Assembly: GCA_902773165.1 (NCBI GenBank) | Contig: CACYDO010000143.1 | Location: 1 to 11,089, forward strand | Source: an uncultured Ruminococcus sp. | GTDB lineage: Bacteria > Bacillota > Clostridia > Oscillospirales > Acutalibacteraceae | Length of the DNA: 11,089 nucleotides | Direction of reading: 5' to 3' | In this document: piece after piece, positions 6,577-11,089 of the stretch | Numbering within the stretch: position 1 is the first letter of the stretch | Layout: every line of letters starts with the position of its first letter | Notes under the pieces: model-generated | The model's input: only the letters and a program-made list of their open reading frames with translations | Database searches by the model: none | Told to the model about the DNA's origin: nothing | Translations under genes and position numbers: made by a program

Positions 6577-9500
6577 CGTTTTTGTTCTCGTCCTTGTAGA
6601 GCGACTCGATGTCTATCTCACCGTCGTCTATAAGCTTGAGGAAAATATCGAGCAGATCCGGGTCGAACTGCGTTCCGCGCCCCTTGTGAAGCTCGTTCAT
6701 AACGTAGCTGAAATCCTGCTTCTGCCTGTAAACACGGTTTGCGGTCATGGCGTCGAAGGCGTCGGCTATCGCAATTATTCTTCCGTACAGAGGAATGCTC
6801 GTACCGGAAAGCCCGTCGGGATAACCTCGTCCGTCAAATCTCTCGTGATGGTAGCGCGCACCGTCCACAGCATGCTCTATCAGCGTAAAGTCCTTCAATA
6901 TCTCGGCGCCGCGCGTAACGTGCGTCTTCATTATCGCATATTCCTCGTCGGTCAGGCGCGCAGGCTTGTTAAGTATCGCGTCGGGTATGCCGATCTTACC
7001 GATATCGTGCAGCAGCGCCGATTTGCGGAGATTTTCAAGCTCGTCGCTGTCAAAGCCGTATTTTTCGGCGATCTTCACGGAGTACTCCGAAACGCGCTGC
7101 GAGTGCTGGCTGGTGCGGACGTCCTTTGCGTCCACTGTTTTCGCTATCGCGAGAATTGTTTCGTTGCCCATCTGAACCTGCTGCAGCGCAAGAGAAAGCT
7201 TCGTCTGCTGCAGCTCCATCGTGCGCTGTATCTGCGTTCTTGTAACGAACCATGTAAGCCAGCCGATGAAGATGCCGCCCACGCATACCATGTATAAAAT
7301 AAACCAGCTGTTCTCGTATATAGCTCTTTCTTTAACGAAGGAGTACGCGTTTTCTTCAAGCGTTTTGCCGGTCTCGGGGTCGAGCACTGCAAGGCGGAAC
7401 ACATAGTCTCCGGAGGGCAGATTTGTATATATGATATGGGAAAGCTCGTTTTGCGGCACAGTTTTCCATTCCGCGTCAACGCCGTCCAGACGATAGGAGA
7501 TATTCGGGTTGTCTAACATGTAGTTTATGATCTCCGGCACAAGCTCAATGGTGTTTACGTCCTTGTCGATGTGCAGCGTTACACCGCGCCTTGCCGGAAC
7601 AGACTGCCCGTCAAGCAGCATCTTAGAAACGGTCATGCGGTAAAAGCGGCGCGTCGATCTGTATGAATCCATATTAACAGTAAAAACGCCGCGGTCGGTA
7701 GAAAGATATATATTCTTGTCATCGTCCACCGCGTTCCACGCGTTTGCCGTCAGAGAGCTGCGCAGACCGGAGCGTGAGTTGAGAAGAACGTACTTAATGC
7801 ATTTGTCGGCTACTGCGCTGCTTCTGTTCACAACGTACACACCGGCGCTTCCGAGCACAAACATATCTCCGTCGTCATCGAGAACTATATCGAAGTTATT
7901 AGAGTACGGAAACGATGAAAGCTCACGGATACTGTCGCCTTTCATATAGCAAAGTCCGTTGCCTGTCGCGATAAACAGGCAGTCTTCTTCGACGTCCTTC
8001 ACCATTCTGAGAATAACGCCCGAGCTAAGACCGTCTTTGCGCGTATACTCGCCCGTTACCTTGCCGTCCTTTATCACCGTTATGCCGTTGCCGTCTGTTC
8101 CGGCAAAGAGTCTGCCGTCGGGAAGCTCCAGAAGCGTAAGCACCTTAGCCGCGCCCAGCTCTTCGCCGTAGAGCATTGAGCGCTGAAGCTTTTCATCTTT
8201 AATGAAGTAAAGCCCATTATCGCCGCTTACGGCTATCGTTCCGTCGGACATCTGCATGCAAACGCGAACTCGCGCGCCGATATCAAGATCGTCTGAGTCG
8301 TATGAGATTATCTCGCCTGTTTTTTTGAGCTCTGTAAGTCCTTTTCCGTAGCTGCATATCCAGAGATTACCCTCGCGGTCGCGCTCTATACACCTGACCC
8401 GGGCTTCGGCAAGGTAGTCCGTCAGCTCATTTTTTATCTGCGATTTCTTCACAGAGTCAAGAATGATAAGACCGTTGTCCGTGCCGATGTAGATAAAATC
8501 GTCCTTTAGTGCCGTAGTGTTGACAACGCTGGCTTCAACTCCGTAGTCGCCGAATATATCGGCAATAGGCGACGGCGACAGCTGCATAAGCCCCATTCTC
8601 GACGAAGCCACCCAGACGTTGCCCTGGTAGTCTATCGTCATTCTTTCAAGAGAGTAACTGAAGCCCTCAGTTTCAATATGAAAGAACTTGTTGTCGCTTC
8701 CGATAATTCCGATTCCGTTATCGGCAACAACCCAGAGGCTGTCGCTGCCTTGTATGTAAATGCTGTTTATACCCGAAAGCGCTTCACACTCTGTGAGCCT
8801 TTCTTTTTTTGCGCTGTTTTCACCTATGGAATATACAAACACCTGTCCGTTAGCGGTTCCGGCATAAAGAGTTCCGTCCTCGGAGAAGGTGCAGCATGTA
8901 TAAAGCACGTCTTTTTCGGTGATCTCGTAAACAGTCTTTCCTTCACGCAGAATATACAGTCTGCCGGCGGCTGTAACTGCCGCTGTGCTGCCTTTGCTGT
9001 CGGAATCGGCGCTTTTCATATACTGAAGCTCTTCTATCTCCGATATGATCGAAATACCGTTTTCCAGGCGTGCGAAAACGGCGCTTTCCGAAGTACCGAT
9101 GTAATAGTCTCCGTCCGAATTCTGCGTAATGCAGCGAACCGAATCTGAGGGCAGCCCCTGAGACGTACCGAGCATATCAGATATTTTTTCATTTATAGCT
9201 ACAACGACACCGTCGTCGTTTGTACCTATCCAGAGTCTTCCCTCGTCGTCCACAAACAGGCAGTTTACATTTTTTACCGCCTTATACTCGCTCATAAAGC
9301 GAAACGCCGAGCCGTTATATCGGTAAAGTCCGGAGTAGCTTCCCACCCAGAGAATGCCGTCGTTCGTCTGAACAACGTCGTTTGCGTGACCGCAGGGCAG
9401 ACCGTTATCGGCGTTGTAGACAGTTCTGATGTAGGAGCTTTTGCTTACGTCGTCATTATCCTTATTTTCGATCTGAGCCGTGTCCGGAGTTCCGGCAGCG

Positions 9501-10186
9501 TCGGTATTCTGAGCCGCCGCCTCAAACGCGTTCCATGACGCACCTGTCACGATCGCGACCGCAAGCAAAGCAGCGGCGGCCGTCGTTTTTGCCGAATTCC
9601 CGGAAGGCTTCTTTTCATTTTCAAGCTTTGACCGTATTCGTCTTCCCAGCTTTATCAGCAGGAACATTCCGACGACTGTTATAAGCTTATCTGCAAAGTC
9701 AATGTAAAGCTGACCTATCAACGAAGCCAGAACAAGCGGAAGACCTTTTTCGATGAGGTACTCCCTCACGCCGTCGCCCCATTTATTGCCGGTAGCGCCG
9801 TTGTACACGAGCATATTGAGCGTTGACGAGATCACCATTGACACAATGGTGACAAGTCCTGCCACCGACATAGCGTGAAACAGCGTATCAAAATATTTCT
9901 TTCTCGCGACGATACCTATGCTCAGACCTATCAGAATGCTTGTAATACCGTACACAAACGAGCTTTCGTGCCAGAAGGAAAGTATAACGTTTCCCGAACA
10001 GCCGACTATCGCGCCGCACATCGGGCCAAGCGAATAGGCGGCAAACACCGTGCCGAACGAATCCAGCCATGCGGGCAGTGAATAATACCTCGCGATAACT
10101 CCCCCCACAACGTTAACCAGAATGCTGAAAAATACCACGCACGACGTGGTAAGCCACTCCCTGCGTAAATTACCCTTCCCGGACAT
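6542..10186 (-). CDS. Membrane receptor: S-component-like domain, double propeller, Y_Y_Y, HD-GYP
   Basis: A 1214-residue signalling protein whose output domain should break down cyclic di-GMP in the cytoplasm. Order: about 1-180, a multi-helix membrane domain like ECF transporter S-components (WLDSFGTVFAAYSLGP at 40-55, GATGNKWGDGV at 130-140); 179-199, a positive, cytoplasmic loop; 201-220, a further hydrophobic helix; about 260-840, 14 propeller-blade repeats of the Reg_prop kind (for example GILWVGSYSGLYRY, GRLWIGT, GNLWICS), enough for two seven-bladed propellers; about 870-950, a Y_Y_Y domain (ISYRLDGVDAEWKTV, TNLPSGDYVF); 960-982, a membrane helix; a short coiled coil; and 1008-1190, HD-GYP with HDIGK (1060-1064), H1089 and HHERFDGRGYPDG (1113-1125). 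All expected motif residues are present, so it is probably active. An in-frame TGA lies just before ATG 10186, which limits the start; the ribosome site is weak. It forms an operon with the overlapping BMP-like gene. Confidence 0.92.
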   Translation of the reverse strand: MSGKGNLRREWLTTSCVVFFSILVNVVGGVIARYYSLPAWLDSFGTVFAAYSLGPMCGAIVGCSGNVILSFWHESSFVYGITSILIGLSIGIVARKKYFDTLFHAMSVAGLVTIVSMVISSTLNMLVYNGATGNKWGDGVREYLIEKGLPLVLASLIGQLYIDFADKLITVVGMFLLIKLGRRIRSKLENEKKPSGNSAKTTAAAALLAVAIVTGASWNAFEAAAQNTDAAGTPDTAQIENKDNDDVSKSSYIRTVYNADNGLPCGHANDVVQTNDGILWVGSYSGLYRYNGSAFRFMSEYKAVKNVNCLFVDDEGRLWIGTNDDGVVVAINEKISDMLGTSQGLPSDSVRCITQNSDGDYYIGTSESAVFARLENGISIISEIEELQYMKSADSDSKGSTAAVTAAGRLYILREGKTVYEITEKDVLYTCCTFSEDGTLYAGTANGQVFVYSIGENSAKKERLTECEALSGINSIYIQGSDSLWVVADNGIGIIGSDNKFFHIETEGFSYSLERMTIDYQGNVWVASSRMGLMQLSPSPIADIFGDYGVEASVVNTTALKDDFIYIGTDNGLIILDSVKKSQIKNELTDYLAEARVRCIERDREGNLWICSYGKGLTELKKTGEIISYDSDDLDIGARVRVCMQMSDGTIAVSGDNGLYFIKDEKLQRSMLYGEELGAAKVLTLLELPDGRLFAGTDGNGITVIKDGKVTGEYTRKDGLSSGVILRMVKDVEEDCLFIATGNGLCYMKGDSIRELSSFPYSNNFDIVLDDDGDMFVLGSAGVYVVNRSSAVADKCIKYVLLNSRSGLRSSLTANAWNAVDDDKNIYLSTDRGVFTVNMDSYRSTRRFYRMTVSKMLLDGQSVPARRGVTLHIDKDVNTIELVPEIINYMLDNPNISYRLDGVDAEWKTVPQNELSHIIYTNLPSGDYVFRLAVLDPETGKTLEENAYSFVKERAIYENSWFILYMVCVGGIFIGWLTWFVTRTQIQRTMELQQTKLSLALQQVQMGNETILAIAKTVDAKDVRTSQHSQRVSEYSVKIAEKYGFDSDELENLRKSALLHDIGKIGIPDAILNKPARLTDEEYAIMKTHVTRGAEILKDFTLIEHAVDGARYHHERFDGRGYPDGLSGTSIPLYGRIIAIADAFDAMTANRVYRQKQDFSYVMNELHKGRGTQFDPDLLDIFLKLIDDGEIDIESLYKDENKNDESAGDEKNGK

Positions 10187-10252
10187 ATATCATCACTCAT
10201 TTCTTTTGGGTATGATTTTTCAATCAAAAAGCGCCATGATGCTATCGGTCTC

Positions 10253-10281
10253 ATTTTACCACATTTCCACAAAGAATACAA
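10253..10281 (-). promoter_or_regulatory. Sigma-A promoter of the receptor/BMP operon
   Basis: On the minus strand TTGTAT (10276-10281), a 17-base spacer and TAAAAT (10253-10258) form a good promoter. Transcription would start near 10246, leaving a leader of about 60 nt. A perfect six-base inverted repeat, GTCGGC-AAGC-GCCGAC (10299-10314), lies 17 bases behind the -35 and could be an operator. Confidence 0.7.
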
Positions 10282-10497
10282 TACTGTGGGGATAAATAGT
10301 CGGCAAGCGCCGACAGGCAGTTTCGATTTTACTTTGCTGTGGTGGTCAGTTAGTCTCCGCGTTTTGAATTGCCCACTAAAATTATACACTAACTAGGGGT
10401 ACGACGATCTTCTTCACACGAAAGATCTGAATACTCCTGCTCTCACAGAGTTATGGGAAGCGGAATAAATAATTGCAGCGATTATTTTCAATATATA
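10282..10497. other. Divergent intergenic region with several inverted repeats
   Basis: This is the central part of a 380-base gap between the receptor and PPK2 genes. It contains three palindromic structures: GTCGGC/GCCGAC (10299-10314), AGTTAGT/ACTAACT (10348-10354 and 10388-10394, 33 bases apart), and GATCT...TTC-ACAC-GAA-AGATC (10406-10427). No open frame resembles a gene, and no cyclic-di-GMP riboswitch or other known RNA was recognised. A TATAAT sequence on the minus strand (10381-10386) lacks a matching -35. Confidence 0.5.
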
Positions 10498-10526
10498 TTG
10501 ACAAAATTAATTTATAGGTTTAAGAT
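10498..10526 (+). promoter_or_regulatory. Strong sigma-A promoter of the PPK2 gene
   Basis: A consensus TTGACA (10498-10503) and TAAGAT (10521-10526) are 17 bases apart, behind an A/T-rich stretch (10461-10497). Transcription would begin near 10533, giving a leader of about 34 nt that carries the ribosome site AAAGGAGGT (10552-10560), six bases before the ATG. Confidence 0.85.
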
Positions 10527-10566
10527 AAAATCAGAAATATTACCCAAACAAAAAGGAGGTTTACAC

Positions 10567-11089
10567 ATGCTTAAGGATTTTGAAAAGAGGAAACGCGAGG
10601 ATAAGGAGGCATTGCAGCAGGAAACGAAGCAGCTCCGCGAAAAGCTTCTCGGTCAGCAGCAGCTTCTTCGCGACGCAAAGCTGCCTGTTATCGTGCTGAT
10701 CGAGGGCTGGGCAGCGGCAGGCAAGGGCAGCCTTATCAAGGAGCTGATAAGTGAGATCGACCCACGCTTTTACAACGTAGTTTCCCCGATCGTAACGCCC
10801 GAATCGGAGGAGCGCTACCCGTTTTTGTATCAGTACAGCAAAGCGATACCGGAGAACGGCAAGATCGCCTTTTTTGATTCCGGCTGGATGGAGAACGCCG
10901 TTCGCAAATTCCTGCGCCACGAGATCACAAAGAGTGAATACCGCCGCAGAGTCCGCCAGGTAAACGAGTTTGAACGTCAGCTTCGCAGCAGCGGATACCT
11001 TTTGCTGAAAATTTTCCTGCACATTGACAAAACAGAGCAATTCGACAGGCTCAGGGAGCTTACCGAGAATCCGCAGACGGAGTGGCGCG
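10567..11089 (+). CDS. PPK2 family polyphosphate kinase / polyphosphate:AMP phosphotransferase, partial
   Basis: PPK2 enzymes move phosphate between polyphosphate and nucleotides in the cytoplasm. The window holds the first 174 codons; the 3' end is missing. A basic N-terminal helix (1-38) leads to strand VIVLIEGW and a Walker A-like loop EGWAAAGKGS (46-55). Then come LIKELISEIDPRFYNVVSP, typical of the family; a Walker B-like FFDSGW (102-107); NEFERQL (133-139); and LLLKIFLHIDKTEQFDRL (145-162), which matches the PPK2 lid-side region. Usual PPK2 sequences read GWDAAGKG and FDRSWY at the two loops; here an Ala replaces the Asp and SGWM replaces RSWY. The substrate class (ADP, GDP or AMP) cannot be decided. 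ATG 10567 follows AAAGGAGGT at ideal distance. It is divergent from the receptor operon and has its own promoter. Confidence 0.9.
   Translation, partial: MLKDFEKRKREDKEALQQETKQLREKLLGQQQLLRDAKLPVIVLIEGWAAAGKGSLIKELISEIDPRFYNVVSPIVTPESEERYPFLYQYSKAIPENGKIAFFDSGWMENAVRKFLRHEITKSEYRRRVRQVNEFERQLRSSGYLLLKIFLHIDKTEQFDRLRELTENPQTEWR

Noticed and set aside
6500..7297. A 265-codon open frame on the plus strand
   Set aside because: It lies antisense to the HD-GYP domain and the BMP-like gene start, has no known protein pattern, and the minus-strand genes are unmistakable.
10187..10246. Cyclic-di-GMP riboswitch ahead of the HD-GYP gene
   Set aside because: The leader is only about 60 nt and shows none of the conserved GEMM elements.
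10381..10386. Second promoter for the receptor operon at a minus-strand TATAAT
   Set aside because: The -35 position has no resemblance to TTGACA, and a better promoter lies nearer the gene.
10561..11040. A 159-codon open frame on the minus strand
   Set aside because: It mirrors the PPK2 coding sequence, which has clear motifs, a promoter and a ribosome site.

Overview
The window looks like chromosomal DNA of an anaerobic, low-to-medium-GC Firmicute, most likely of the Ruminococcus/Oscillospiraceae type. This is inferred from Clostridia-type protein families (ZapA beside a U32 protein with DUF3656, a two-gene SufC/SufB system, BMP-type binding proteins, an S-component-like membrane domain with a WGDGV motif), strong AGGAGG ribosome sites and typical sigma-A promoters. 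It carries six genes that fill most of the sequence, plus two hairpin-type repeats. No rRNA, tRNA, CRISPR array, transposase or phage gene was seen.

Layout: (1) Positions 1-57 hold the edge of a small hairpin repeat. (2) 143-2206, minus: a U32/DUF3656 protein of the RlhA rRNA-hydroxylase type. (3) 2231-2403: a 173-bp MITE-like inverted repeat whose core is almost the same as the repeat at the window start. (4) 2404-3187, minus: zapA with its own promoter and terminator. (5) 3391-5329, plus: a promoter, a leader of about 160 nt, sufC and sufB (a minimal SUF-like iron-sulphur scaffold pair) and a strong terminator shared with the converging operon. (6) 5347-10281, minus: a two-gene operon encoding a 1214-residue membrane receptor with an HD-GYP output and, overlapping its 3' end, a membrane-tethered BMP-type (nucleoside-binding family) protein. 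(7) 10498-11089, plus: a strong promoter and the first 174 codons of a PPK2-type polyphosphate kinase, cut by the window end.

The most interesting unit is region 6. The large protein joins an ECF S-component-like membrane domain, a second export/anchor helix, 14 propeller blades (probably two seven-bladed propellers), a Y_Y_Y domain, a further membrane helix and an HD-GYP domain that keeps its HD and HHExxDGxGYPxG motifs. The overlapping gene encodes a BMP-like protein with an N-terminal membrane helix but no lipobox, and no transporter genes lie beside it. I infer a sensory pair that links an extracellular ligand, possibly a nucleoside, to cyclic-di-GMP breakdown. The iron-sulphur and ribosome-modification genes are housekeeping; the U32 protein has the cysteines expected of an Fe-S protein, so it could be a client of the SufCB pair, but nothing in the sequence proves this.
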